64,000 bases of DNA from Parazoarcus communis SWub3 = DSM 12120 (GTDB lineage Bacteria; Pseudomonadota; Gammaproteobacteria; Burkholderiales; Rhodocyclaceae). A program made the position numbers and the translations under genes. The stretch covers positions 49,282 to 113,281 of the forward strand of contig NZ_QKOE01000016.1 in NCBI RefSeq assembly GCF_003226565.1. The letters run 5' to 3'. The notes under the pieces are model-generated. The model saw nothing but the letters and a program-made list of their open reading frames with translations, had not been told where the DNA came from and searched no databases. This document shows, one piece after another, positions 52,211-59,779 of this stretch; position 1 is the first letter of the stretch, and each line of letters starts with the position of its first letter.

Positions 52211-53392
52211 TTACTCCCCCAGGCTCACGGGCAGGATGCGGTTGTCGATGAAGCGCGCCCACACGTAATCGTCCTTGGTCACTGCGTCATGCACGCCGGG
52301 TGCAAAAGGCTTGCGATAGGTCTTGATCAGACCCACATGTTCGTCGATGTCATAGAAGGCCTTGCGCACGGCATCGCCATCGGTCGAACCCGCCTTGGCG
52401 ATCGCCCTGGCCGCCAACTGCATGCCGTCATAGGCATTGGCCACGCCCACCGCCGGAGTGATGTTCTCCGGCCCCTTCACGTCAGGGTATCGGGTCATCA
52501 TGGCCTTGATCACCTTCTCACCGACCGCCGACTGCTTGCCGAAGAAGCTGTAGGTCTGAACGAAGTGAACGTCCTTCGCGCTCGGTCCTGCCAGCTCGGT
52601 GAAACGGCCGCCAGCCGGCCCCCAGTGCGACACGATGGGCACCTTCCAGCCCATGCGATCAAGCGACTTCACCACCTGTGCAGACGGGCCGACATTGCCC
52701 ACCATGAACAGGGTATCGGCGCCTGCAGCCTTCAGACGGGAGAGCTGCGGGACGACGTCGACGTCATTGCCCTCGAACTTTTCGACCCCGACCGGCGCCA
52801 GCCCCTTCTCCTGCAACGCGGCACGCAGACCTTTCTCGTTGGACTCACCCCACGGGTTATTCACCAGGATCATGCCGAACTTGCTGCCGTTGAACGTTTT
52901 CTGCGCGTAGTCGAGCATCGCCTGGTTGACGATCTCATCGACCGCCGACACGCGGAACACGAAGTTGGGCTCGGCACCGTTCTTGGTGATCGGCGTCCCA
53001 GCCGCCCATGCCCCCATGAAAGGCACCTTCTCCTGATTGGCGAGCGGCACGATAGCCAGGGAAACCGGCGTATCCAGGCCGCCGAACAGCACCGTGACCT
53101 TCTCGCGGAAGATCAGCTCGCGCGCAGCCACCACGCCCTTGGCCGGATTCGACTCGTCATCGCGGCGTACCAGTTCCAGCTTGCGCCCGCCCAGCAGACC
53201 ACCGCTGGCATTGATCTCGTCGATCGCGATCGTCAGGCCGCGGGTAATGGCTTCGCCAGACAAGGCGGACTGCCCGGACAGTGCCGCCACCAGACCGATC
53301 TTGATCGGCTCGGCGGCCTGCACGGGCGCAAGCAGGCTGAAGGAGGCCACCGCGGTGGCGGCAGCGATGAAGGTCCGGCGCGTCATGTTCAT
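52211..53392 (-). CDS. Branched-chain-type ABC transporter substrate-binding protein
   Basis: Periplasmic type I binding protein of 393 residues with a signal peptide (about 1-27, TRRTFIAAATAVASFSLLAPVQA; the TRR lead may be Tat-like). The body starts PIKIGLVAALSGQSALSGEAITRGLTIAIDEINASGGLLGGRKLELV, the classical opening of amide/urea/amino-acid binding relatives. First gene of the operon 53392-48580. Its consensus sigma-54 promoter and NtrC-like site suggest nitrogen control, so the ligand is probably a nitrogen source. Confidence 0.9.
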   Translation of the reverse strand: MNMTRRTFIAAATAVASFSLLAPVQAAEPIKIGLVAALSGQSALSGEAITRGLTIAIDEINASGGLLGGRKLELVRRDDESNPAKGVVAARELIFREKVTVLFGGLDTPVSLAIVPLANQEKVPFMGAWAAGTPITKNGAEPNFVFRVSAVDEIVNQAMLDYAQKTFNGSKFGMILVNNPWGESNEKGLRAALQEKGLAPVGVEKFEGNDVDVVPQLSRLKAAGADTLFMVGNVGPSAQVVKSLDRMGWKVPIVSHWGPAGGRFTELAGPSAKDVHFVQTYSFFGKQSAVGEKVIKAMMTRYPDVKGPENITPAVGVANAYDGMQLAARAIAKAGSTDGDAVRKAFYDIDEHVGLIKTYRKPFAPGVHDAVTKDDYVWARFIDNRILPVSLGE

Positions 53393-53441
53393 GTTGCATC
53401 ACTCCATACGAGAGAGAAGAAAGGGCTCACGAACGAAGCAA

Positions 53442-53457
53442 TGCAATCGCCGTGCCA
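53442..53457 (-). promoter_or_regulatory. Sigma-54 promoter for the fused Liv-type transporter operon
   Basis: Reading the minus strand from 53457 to 53442 gives TGGCACGGCGATTGCA, a full match to the -24/-12 consensus TGGCACG-N4-TTGCA. Transcription would begin near 53431, about 40 bases before the binding-protein ATG. Confidence 0.8.
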
Positions 53458-53482
53458 GACTGCTTCACATAGATGATAATTT

Positions 53483-53512
53483 TTGACAACACCAATAAAC
53501 ACAAAGTGTATA
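53483..53512 (+). promoter_or_regulatory. Sigma-70-type promoter for the NTF2/deacetylase/amidase operon
   Basis: TTGACA at 53483-53488 and TGTATA at 53507-53512 are 18 bases apart, directed towards the gene at 53601. The -10 element lies inside the palindrome 53502-53519, so a protein bound there would block the promoter. Confidence 0.5.
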
Positions 53513-53519
53513 CACTTTG
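53502..53519. promoter_or_regulatory. 18-base perfect palindrome, candidate GntR operator
   Basis: CAAAGTGTA followed directly by TACACTTTG. GntR-family FCD regulators often bind short AT-rich dyads centred on GTATAC, as seen here. It overlaps the -10 region of the plus-strand promoter. The GntR protein encoded at 56335, downstream in the same direction, is the natural candidate. Confidence 0.6.
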
Positions 53520-53568
53520 GCATTACTCTTGCATTCACAAACCCTAACCCCTCGATTCATCTCAATTC

Positions 53569-53583
53569 GCACCGCCACGGTGC
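53569..53583. promoter_or_regulatory. NtrC-like dyad GCACCG-CCA-CGGTGC
   Basis: Perfect inverted repeat with a 3-base spacer. It keeps the GCAC-N7-GTGC spacing of the enteric NtrC site (TGCACCA-N3-TGGTGCA). Its centre is about 145 bases upstream of the predicted start of the minus-strand sigma-54 promoter, a normal enhancer distance. The same half-sites occur at 57800-57814 before the other sigma-54 promoter. Confidence 0.6.
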
Positions 53584-53600
53584 AAAAAGGAGGATTTGCG

Positions 53601-54038
53601 ATGCACGACGCACCAATGCCGATCATTGCGGACAATGATTACGCAAAATCTGCCGCAGAAATTGTCGACACTTACCTGCGTACCCTGATGATCCCTGACC
53701 CCGAGGGCGCGCGACGTTTCATCTCGCCCACGCTCCGCATCCGTTTTACCGGCGGCCGCGAGATGCACGACCCGGCCGAGTGTGCCGCGTTCAATGCCGG
53801 CCGCTATGCCTGGGTGAAGAAGCGCTACGAGCGCATCGAAGTGGTCTGCGGCGCAAGCGCCGAAGAGGCCATCGTCTACAGCCTGGGGACGCTATACGGA
53901 GCCTGGCCGGACGGTAGCCCATTCGAAGGTAATCGCTATGTAGACCGCTACGTGGTACGCGACGGGCTGATTACCGAAATGCAGGTCTGGAACGACAGTG
54001 CCGAATGGCTGCTGACCCGTTCGGGACTCGAGGGCTGA
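53601..54038 (+). CDS. NTF2/SnoaL-like protein
   Basis: Protein of 145 residues with the cone-shaped NTF2/SnoaL fold pattern (AAEIVDTYLRTLMIPDPEGARRFISPTLRIRFTGGREM near 17-54; YVDRYVVRDGLITEMQVWNDSAEWLL near 113-138). A strong AAAGGAGG ribosome site precedes ATG 53601. Small proteins of this fold accompany many hydrolase pathways as decarboxylases, isomerases or accessory factors. It begins a three-gene unit with the deacetylase-fold protein (13 bases later) and the amidase. It is not closely AtzH-like by eye. Confidence 0.75.
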   Translation: MHDAPMPIIADNDYAKSAAEIVDTYLRTLMIPDPEGARRFISPTLRIRFTGGREMHDPAECAAFNAGRYAWVKKRYERIEVVCGASAEEAIVYSLGTLYGAWPDGSPFEGNRYVDRYVVRDGLITEMQVWNDSAEWLLTRSGLEG

Positions 54039-54051
54039 GGGAGCGAGCCGC

Positions 54052-55020
54052 ATGCACGCCCCACCTCCTGCCAAATCAACGGCGCGACCCGGTCCCTGCT
54101 CCGCAGCGCCGTTCGCCCCACTGCCCCACCATGGCCGCTTCGACTACCGGCCGATCACCCGACGTCCTGACTATTGCTGGCCAGACGGCAAGCGTCTGGC
54201 GGTCTACATCGGCTTCAACCTCGAACACTTCGCCTTTGGCGAGGGGCTGGGCGCTCGCCTCGGGCCGGTCTCGCCGGAACCCGATGTCCTCAACTACAGC
54301 TGGCGGGAATACGGGAACCGCGTTGGCGCCTGGCGCTGCCTGGAGATGTTCGACCAGCTCGGCCTGCCTGCCGGGGCTTTGATCAATACCGCACTGTACG
54401 ATCACTGCCCCGAACTGGTGGCGGCCTTTGCCGCGCGCGGCGACGAGCTGATCGGTCACGGTCACACCAACTCGGCGCGTCAGTCCGACTTCGATCCGGA
54501 CACCGAGATCACACTGCTCAAGGGCTGCCGCGAACGCATTGCAACAAGCAGCGGAGTCGCCCCCTCCGGCTGGCTGTCACCCTGGATCTCGGAAAGCCGG
54601 CTCACGCCGGACCTGCTTGCTGAAACAGGGTACCGCTACACCCTGAACTGGTGCCACGACGACCAACCCGTGCCGATGCAGACCCGCTGCGGCCGCCGGC
54701 TGTGGTCCATCCCGTATCCGCAGGAGCTCAACGACATTCCGATGCTGATCGGGCGTCAACTGGACGCTGCACCTTTCGCCGACATGATCATCGACAACTT
54801 CGACGAAATGCGCGAGCAATCCCGCCAGCAGCCGCTCGTCATGGGCATCGCGCTACACCCCTACCTGGTCGGTCAGCCCTACCGCCTGCGCCACTTGCGG
54901 CGAGCACTGCAGCACCTCGCAGCTGCGCGCGACCGGGGTGAAATCTGGCTGACCACCCCGGGTGCCATCTGTACCCATATCGATCGCCTGTGCGCGGATG
55001 GCGTGCTTGACCTCGCCTGA
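54052..55020 (+). CDS. Polysaccharide-deacetylase-fold hydrolase, allantoinase (PuuE)-like
   Basis: NodB-fold hydrolase of 322 residues. It follows the allantoinase/PuuE branch rather than true chitin deacetylases: LAVYIGFNLEHFAFGEG near 50-66, NYSWREYGNRVGAWRCLEMFDQLGLPAGALINTALYDHCPELVAAF near 82-127, then IGHGHTNSARQSDFD near 136-150 carrying the metal-site histidines. There is no signal peptide, which fits a cytoplasmic cyclic-amide hydrolase. With an NTF2-like protein and an amidase it forms a putative ureide or cyclic-amide degradation unit. Confidence 0.8.
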   Translation: MHAPPPAKSTARPGPCSAAPFAPLPHHGRFDYRPITRRPDYCWPDGKRLAVYIGFNLEHFAFGEGLGARLGPVSPEPDVLNYSWREYGNRVGAWRCLEMFDQLGLPAGALINTALYDHCPELVAAFAARGDELIGHGHTNSARQSDFDPDTEITLLKGCRERIATSSGVAPSGWLSPWISESRLTPDLLAETGYRYTLNWCHDDQPVPMQTRCGRRLWSIPYPQELNDIPMLIGRQLDAAPFADMIIDNFDEMREQSRQQPLVMGIALHPYLVGQPYRLRHLRRALQHLAAARDRGEIWLTTPGAICTHIDRLCADGVLDLA

Positions 55021-55054
55021 ACTGCCTACCCCTCCACCTGCTCACCAAACCATC

Positions 55055-56284
55055 ATGACCACTACACCTCAGGAACACACCGCTGACCTTGACTCGGGCT
55101 TTCCCATCCACGACACCGTCGGTGCCTGGGTGCCACACGGCCGTTTTGTCATCCCGCCCACCGCACACGGTCCACTTGATGGGCTGCGATTCGCCGTCAA
55201 GGACGTCTTCGACGTTGCCGGTCACCCGACGGGCGCCGGCAACCCGACCTGGCTCGCCACCCACCCCATTCCCGAGCGCAGCAGCCCGCTGGTCGACACC
55301 CTGCTCGCAGCGGGCGCCACCCTGGTCGGCAAAGTGCTGACTGACGAGATCGCCTACAGCATCAACGGCGACAACATCCATTACGGCACCCCCATCAACG
55401 TACGCGCCCCTGGGCGGGTTCCGGGCGGGTCTTCGAGCGGATCGGCTGCCGCAGTGGCCGCCAGGCTGTGCGATTTCGCGCTTGCCAGCGACACTGGCGG
55501 CTCCACCCGGGTGCCGGCCAGCTACTGTGGTCTGTGGGGCTTGCGCACCACCCACGGCGTGCTGTCGCGCGCCGGCATGGTGCCGCTGCACCCCTTCTTC
55601 GACACCGCAACCTGGCTCGCGCACGACGCCGACACCTTCCGCCGTGTCGCCGAGGTCTTGCTACCCGCCTCCCCACATCGCTTTCGCCGTGTCCTTCAGC
55701 CGATGGCCGCCTGCGCGCTCGCCGACCCCGAGTTCACCAACCCGCTGAATCAGGTGCTGGCCGCTGCAAGCCGCCTGCTGCAGACCGAAGTCGTAGCCCT
55801 GACCGTCACCCGCGGCAACGAAACCCTGAACGACTGGCGGCAGACCTACGTCACCGCGGGAGGCTACGAGGCCTGGCAAGCCCACGGCGACTGGATCACC
55901 ACCCATCAGCCGACCTTCTCCCCCGCCATCGCCGGACGCTGGAGCGACTCATCCTCCATCACCGATGGAGCCGGGCAGGCCGCAAAAGCACATATCCTGG
56001 AGATCCGCTCGCATGTGCGCGACCTGTTCGGAGACGACGCCATCGCCGTCATCCCCTCAGCCGCCAGTGTCGCGCCTGCGGTGGATGCGGCAGGCGATGC
56101 CGTGGATGCGGTCCGCATGCGCACCCTGCAGATCACCTGCATGGCCGGCATTGGCGGGCTGGCTCAGGTCAGCATCCCCTTTACCGGCAGCAACGGCCTG
56201 CCTCTTGGGATTTCGCTGGTCGGCCCGGCCGGCAGCGATGCCGAATTGGTAAGATTGGCTACCCGCATCGCCGCATCGCTCTGA
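55055..56284 (+). CDS. Amidase-signature hydrolase
   Basis: Amidase-signature enzyme of 409 residues, short for the family. Catalytic Lys in FAVKDVFDVAG near residue 49, cis-Ser in PGGSSSGSAAAV near 130 and nucleophile Ser in SDTGGSTRVPASYCGLWGLR near 153 are all present. It resembles the AtzE/GatA-like group but has no adjacent AtzG gene. It lies 34 bases after the deacetylase-fold gene and 50 before the GntR gene, so one operon is likely. The natural amide is unknown. Confidence 0.85.
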   Translation: MTTTPQEHTADLDSGFPIHDTVGAWVPHGRFVIPPTAHGPLDGLRFAVKDVFDVAGHPTGAGNPTWLATHPIPERSSPLVDTLLAAGATLVGKVLTDEIAYSINGDNIHYGTPINVRAPGRVPGGSSSGSAAAVAARLCDFALASDTGGSTRVPASYCGLWGLRTTHGVLSRAGMVPLHPFFDTATWLAHDADTFRRVAEVLLPASPHRFRRVLQPMAACALADPEFTNPLNQVLAAASRLLQTEVVALTVTRGNETLNDWRQTYVTAGGYEAWQAHGDWITTHQPTFSPAIAGRWSDSSSITDGAGQAAKAHILEIRSHVRDLFGDDAIAVIPSAASVAPAVDAAGDAVDAVRMRTLQITCMAGIGGLAQVSIPFTGSNGLPLGISLVGPAGSDAELVRLATRIAASL

Positions 56285-56334
56285 CGAACCCTCGCCCGGC
56301 AAGCACACCGGGCGATCAGCCGCATACATCCGCC

Positions 56335-57123
56335 ATGACGCGCACACCCGCCACCCCGACCTCCCCCGAACCTGACGAGACCGACAGCCTGTCCGACGAG
56401 GCCCTGAGCACACTGCACGAAACGGACGACACCCCTGCCACTGGCCGCCGCGGCAGCGGCGACATCGAACAGCAGATCTATCATTCGGTGTTCGAAGGGG
56501 TCATGAACCAACGTCTTGCGCCAGGCACCCGCCTACCCGAAGCCGTACTGAGCAAGCTGTTCAAGGTCAGCCGCTCGACGGTGCGCAAGGTTCTGCAGCA
56601 ACTGGCCCACGACCACATCGTTGAACTGCGTCCCAACCAGAGCGCAGTGGTCGCCACCCCGACGCCCGAGGAAACCCGGGCGATCTTCGAGGCCCGCCAG
56701 GTGATGGAAGCCGCCATCGTCCGCCTGGTGGTCCGTCACGCCACCGCAGAAGACATCGCCGGTCTGCGAACCCAGCTGGCGGAGGAGCATGCCGCCATGC
56801 ACCGCTACGACCAGCCCGCCTGGGCCCGCCTGGCCAGCGCCTTCCACCTCAAGCTCGGCGCCCTCGCACGCAATCCGGTGCTGGCCGGCTACCTGACCGA
56901 ACTGGTATCGCGCTGCTCGCTGATCGTCGCCCTGTACGAACCACCCGGCAATGCCAGTTGCGAGCATGCAGAGCACGGGCAGATTGTCGATTGCATCGAA
57001 CGCGGTGACGCCGATGCGGCCGTCGCCCTGATGCGGGCACACCTCGAGACACTGGAACGCAACATCTGCCTCGACCGCTCGGAAGAAGAACACAGCCTGG
57101 CACGGATGCTGGGCCTGCGCTGA
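56335..57123 (+). CDS. GntR-family transcriptional regulator (FCD subfamily)
   Basis: Regulator of 262 residues: an acidic, low-complexity lead of about 40 residues, a winged helix at about 42-110 (IEQQIYHSVFEGVMNQRLAPGTRLPEAVLSKLFKVSRSTVRKVLQQL), and an FCD effector domain at about 115-245 (FEARQVMEAAIVRLVVRHAT; FHLKLGALARNPVLAGYL). FCD domains bind small acids through a metal site. It ends the amidase operon and likely acts on the palindrome 53502-53519. Confidence 0.9.
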   Translation: MTRTPATPTSPEPDETDSLSDEALSTLHETDDTPATGRRGSGDIEQQIYHSVFEGVMNQRLAPGTRLPEAVLSKLFKVSRSTVRKVLQQLAHDHIVELRPNQSAVVATPTPEETRAIFEARQVMEAAIVRLVVRHATAEDIAGLRTQLAEEHAAMHRYDQPAWARLASAFHLKLGALARNPVLAGYLTELVSRCSLIVALYEPPGNASCEHAEHGQIVDCIERGDADAAVALMRAHLETLERNICLDRSEEEHSLARMLGLR

Positions 57124-57180
57124 CCCTGTCCGGGCATGAAAGCTGCATTGCAATCATTTCCAGACACGGATGGCCACACC

Positions 57181-57627
57181 ATGAACAAGCTCGACAGCGC
57201 CCTGCTCAACATCCTGATCAAGGACGCACGCGCCTCCTTTGCCGACATCGCCCGCCAGCTCGACATCTCACGGGCGCATGCGCGGGCACGGGTACAGGCG
57301 CTGGTCGAAAGCGGGGTGATCGAACAGTTCTCGGCAGTGGTCAACCCGGAAAAGCTGGGCAAGGTGGTCTCCACCTTCATCGACCTGCGGGTGGCACCCG
57401 TGGCACTCGAGCCCATCTCGGAAGAGCTGGCCAACTGCCCCGAGGTGGTCAGCCTGTACATCATGAGTGACCTGCAGAGCCTGCACATCCACACCCTGAC
57501 CGACAGCGTCGAAACCTTCGACGCCTTCGTACGCAAACACATCTTCAACCGGCCCGAGATCCTGTCGGTCGACTGCAAGTCGCTACTGTCGCGCGTCAAG
57601 AACCGGCGCGGCGGCGCCCGGCTTTAA
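57181..57627 (+). CDS. Lrp/AsnC-family transcriptional regulator
   Basis: Regulator of 148 residues: N-terminal helix-turn-helix (LDSALLNILIKDARASFADIARQLDISRAHARARVQALVESGVI) and a C-terminal RAM-like ligand domain (about 65-145). ATG 57181 matches the family; an in-frame ATG at 57136 would add 15 residues. It follows the GntR gene by 57 bases on the same strand. Lrp-type proteins often sense amino acids, consistent with a nitrogen-related locus. Confidence 0.85.
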   Translation: MNKLDSALLNILIKDARASFADIARQLDISRAHARARVQALVESGVIEQFSAVVNPEKLGKVVSTFIDLRVAPVALEPISEELANCPEVVSLYIMSDLQSLHIHTLTDSVETFDAFVRKHIFNRPEILSVDCKSLLSRVKNRRGGARL

Positions 57628-57798
57628 GCAGGCAAGCGCTGCTCCCCCCCAGCAGGCGTCTGGCAAGTCATAAGCCAAGACGCGACGAAGCCCTGCAATG
57701 AGGCACAAGGCAGCCGAGTGGGCGAAGCCTGACAGTCGCATCCCGCCCACGACCACCCCCCGCCCGGGCCTCGCCCAGCCATCGGCACACCAATCTGA

Positions 57799-57834
57799 TG
57801 CACCGCTGCGGTGCATTTGCGCCTTGGCGGTGCA
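57799..57834. promoter_or_regulatory. Tandem NtrC-like enhancer sites
   Basis: TGCACCGCTGCGGTGCA (57799-57815) is a perfect dyad of the NtrC form. TGCGCCTTGGCGGTGCA (57818-57834) is a second copy with one deviating base. Their centres are 19 bases apart, about two helical turns, so dimers would sit on the same face. They are about 250-280 bases upstream of the predicted sigma-54 start point. Confidence 0.65.
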
Positions 57835-57957
57835 GATCTTCCATTTGTTCGCCCGAATTGCCCCCAGCACGCCATTCGCCACCAAACGTCAGCGGATAGC
57901 TTACGAATGTATCGACTTGAACCGTCGATTCGCCACTTGTAAATGCGTTCACCCCAG

Positions 57958-57981
57958 GCGATGCACCGGTTTGTGCATCGC
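57958..57981. promoter_or_regulatory. Third dyad GCGATGCAC-N6-GTGCATCGC
   Basis: Perfect 9-base arms at 57958-57966 and 57973-57981, about 110 bases upstream of the predicted start point. The GCAC-GTGC spacing is six rather than seven bases, so it may be a weaker NtrC site or the target of another activator. Confidence 0.5.
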
Positions 57982-58053
57982 AACCAAGCGGGAATGCACA
58001 GAATCAAAATCAATTAAAACCATAAAAACAGCAACTTAAAATAAACAACAAGC

Positions 58054-58070
58054 TGGCACAGCCATTGCTA
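58054..58070 (+). promoter_or_regulatory. Sigma-54 promoter for the TRAP/TSUP/HpxW-like operon
   Basis: TGGCAC-AGCCA-TTGCTA matches the -24/-12 consensus TGGCAC-N5-TTGCW, with GG at 58055-58056 and GC at 58067-58068 exactly 12 bases apart. Transcription would start near 58080, 65 bases before ATG 58145. Confidence 0.8.
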
Positions 58071-58096
58071 AAGCGCTATCGAAGCACTTTACAAAT

Positions 58097-58115
58097 GACA
58101 CCTCAAAAAGGTGTC
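58097..58115 (+). other. Leader hairpin before dctP
   Basis: GACACCT-CAAAA-AGGTGTC, a perfect 7-base stem in the predicted leader, 17-35 bases downstream of the sigma-54 start point. It may stabilise the message or bind a regulator. There is no T-run. Confidence 0.45.
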
Positions 58116-58144
58116 CGGCCCCAATCCCAACAGGAGTAGCCAGC

Positions 58145-59227
58145 ATGACCCTGAATCGCCGCAAATTCCTCTCCGGTGCAGCCCTCTCCGGCGCCATCCT
58201 CGGTGCCCCCGCCATTGCCCGCGCCCAGAGCAAGGCCACCTTCAACTGGAAGATGACCAATGCCTACGGTCCGGGATCGCCCTTCTACGTGCAGGGCCCG
58301 GGCAGCCCGACCGACTTCTGCAAGAAGGTCGAGGAAATGTCGGGCGGCCGCCTGAAGATCCAGCACTTTGCCGCTGGCGAACTGATTCCAGCGCTGGAAG
58401 GTTTCGACGCCGTCTCCAAGGGCATGGTCGAAATGAATGCGGCCAATGCCTACTTCTGGGCCGGCAAGGTGCCGGCGGCGCAGTACTTCACCGCTGTGCC
58501 CTTCGGCATGAACACCCAGGGCATGAACGCATGGATCTACCACGGTGGCGGCCTGGAGCTGTGGAACGAGTTGTACGCCGCGCACGGCCTGATGGCGATG
58601 CCGATGGGCAACACCGGCACCCAGATGACCGGCTGGTTCCGCAAGCCGCTGGAGAGCGTGGCCGACCTCAACGGACTGAAGATGCGCATCCCCGGGCTGG
58701 CCGGCAAGGTGTATGCCGAACTGGGCGTGGCCGTGCGCCTGCTGCCCGGTGGCGAGATCTTTCCGGCGCTGGAGCGCGGCGTGATTGACGCTGCCGAGTT
58801 TGTCGGCCCCTACCAGGATCGTCGCCTGGGCCTGCACAAGGCGGCCAAGAACTACTACACCACCGGCTGGCACGAGCCGACCAACGTCACCGAGCTGATG
58901 ATCAACAAGAAGGCCTGGGACAGCCTGCCCGCCGACCTGCAGGCCATCGTCCGCGCCGCCGCCCAGGCCTGCAACGTGGAAAGCCATGCCTGGTGCGAAG
59001 CGGTCAACGCCGACGCCCTGACCGATCTGGTCACCAACCAGGGCGTCACCGCCCGTCCGCTGCCGGCCGACATCATCGCCAAGCTCAAGACCGTGACCGC
59101 GGATACGCTGGAAAGCCTGGCCAAGGCCGATCCGGCCACGCGCAAGGTGCACGATGCCTTCATGGCCTTCCGCAAGAAGCACGAATCGTGGGCCGCCGTC
59201 AGCGAAAAGTCCTTCCTGTCGCTTTGA
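58145..59227 (+). CDS. TRAP transporter substrate-binding protein (TakP-like, Tat signal)
   Basis: Binding protein of 360 residues. The lead LNRRKFLSGAALSGAILGAPAIARA carries a twin-arginine motif, so it is probably exported folded. The body has TakP/DctP features: GSPFYVQGPGSPTDFCKKVEEMSGGRLKIQHFAAGELIPALEGFDAV near 40-90, DLNGLKMRIPGLAGK near 175-190 and RGVIDAAEFVGPYQD near 210-225. AGGAG lies 8 bases before ATG 58145. It is the first gene of a sigma-54-driven operon; TakP relatives bind 2-oxo acids, and an oxo- or oxamate-like acid would suit the context. Confidence 0.9.
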   Translation: MTLNRRKFLSGAALSGAILGAPAIARAQSKATFNWKMTNAYGPGSPFYVQGPGSPTDFCKKVEEMSGGRLKIQHFAAGELIPALEGFDAVSKGMVEMNAANAYFWAGKVPAAQYFTAVPFGMNTQGMNAWIYHGGGLELWNELYAAHGLMAMPMGNTGTQMTGWFRKPLESVADLNGLKMRIPGLAGKVYAELGVAVRLLPGGEIFPALERGVIDAAEFVGPYQDRRLGLHKAAKNYYTTGWHEPTNVTELMINKKAWDSLPADLQAIVRAAAQACNVESHAWCEAVNADALTDLVTNQGVTARPLPADIIAKLKTVTADTLESLAKADPATRKVHDAFMAFRKKHESWAAVSEKSFLSL

Positions 59228-59245
59228 GCCGACGAGAGCACTGAC

Positions 59246-59779
59246 ATGAACTTGCTGTTGAAACCCCTCGAGCTTGCGATCCTCGCACTCGGGTGGGTGG
59301 CCCGTGCCGCCATCCTGGCACTGGTGCTGCTCGTGGCTGCCAATGTGCTGCTGCGCTACGCCTTCTCCTGGAGCCCGGTCGGGCTGCAGGAGGTGGAGTG
59401 GCACCTGATCTCGCCCATTGCCCTGCTGGGCATGGCCTATGCCGTGTACCACCGCGCCGATGTCCGGGTGGACTTTCTCTATGACCGCTTCAGCCCGCAG
59501 ACCCAGGCCGCGATCGACGTGCTCAGCGGCGTGCTGACCCTGGCGGTGGGCGCCATCATCGCCTGGCTGGCAGTGCCTTACGTGATGCAGGCCTACGACA
59601 TCGGCGAGGGCTCGCCCGATCCGGGCGGCCTGCCCTGGCGCTACCTGCTGAAGGCCTTCATCCCGCTTGGCTTCTCGCTGCTCGCCATCCAGGGCCTGCT
59701 CGACACCCTGCGCGCGCTCGCCACCTTGCTGCAGGGCGCACCGGCCTACCCCCACGACTCGCTGGAGGTCCGCACATGA
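59246..59779 (+). CDS. TRAP transporter small permease (DctQ)
   Basis: Four-helix membrane subunit of 177 residues; LLRYAFSWSPVGLQEVEWHLISPIALLGMAYAVYHRADVRVDFLYDRFSP spans about 35-84 and is DctQ-like. It starts 18 bases after dctP and overlaps dctM by 4 bases (ATGA). Confidence 0.9.
   Translation: MNLLLKPLELAILALGWVARAAILALVLLVAANVLLRYAFSWSPVGLQEVEWHLISPIALLGMAYAVYHRADVRVDFLYDRFSPQTQAAIDVLSGVLTLAVGAIIAWLAVPYVMQAYDIGEGSPDPGGLPWRYLLKAFIPLGFSLLAIQGLLDTLRALATLLQGAPAYPHDSLEVRT

Larger units (their letters stand above)
57628..58144. other. 517-base regulatory region between lrp-like and TRAP operons
   Basis: No gene is convincing here. The region becomes AT-rich after about 57880. It holds tandem NtrC-like dyads (57799-57834), a further dyad (57958-57981), a sigma-54 promoter (58054-58070) and a leader hairpin (58097-58115). 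ATGCAC half-sites also occur at 57994-57999. Confidence 0.7.

Noticed and set aside
57698..58039. 113-codon open frame in the regulatory gap before the TRAP operon
   Set aside because: No ribosome site or recognisable domain, and the region holds regulatory dyads and a sigma-54 promoter.
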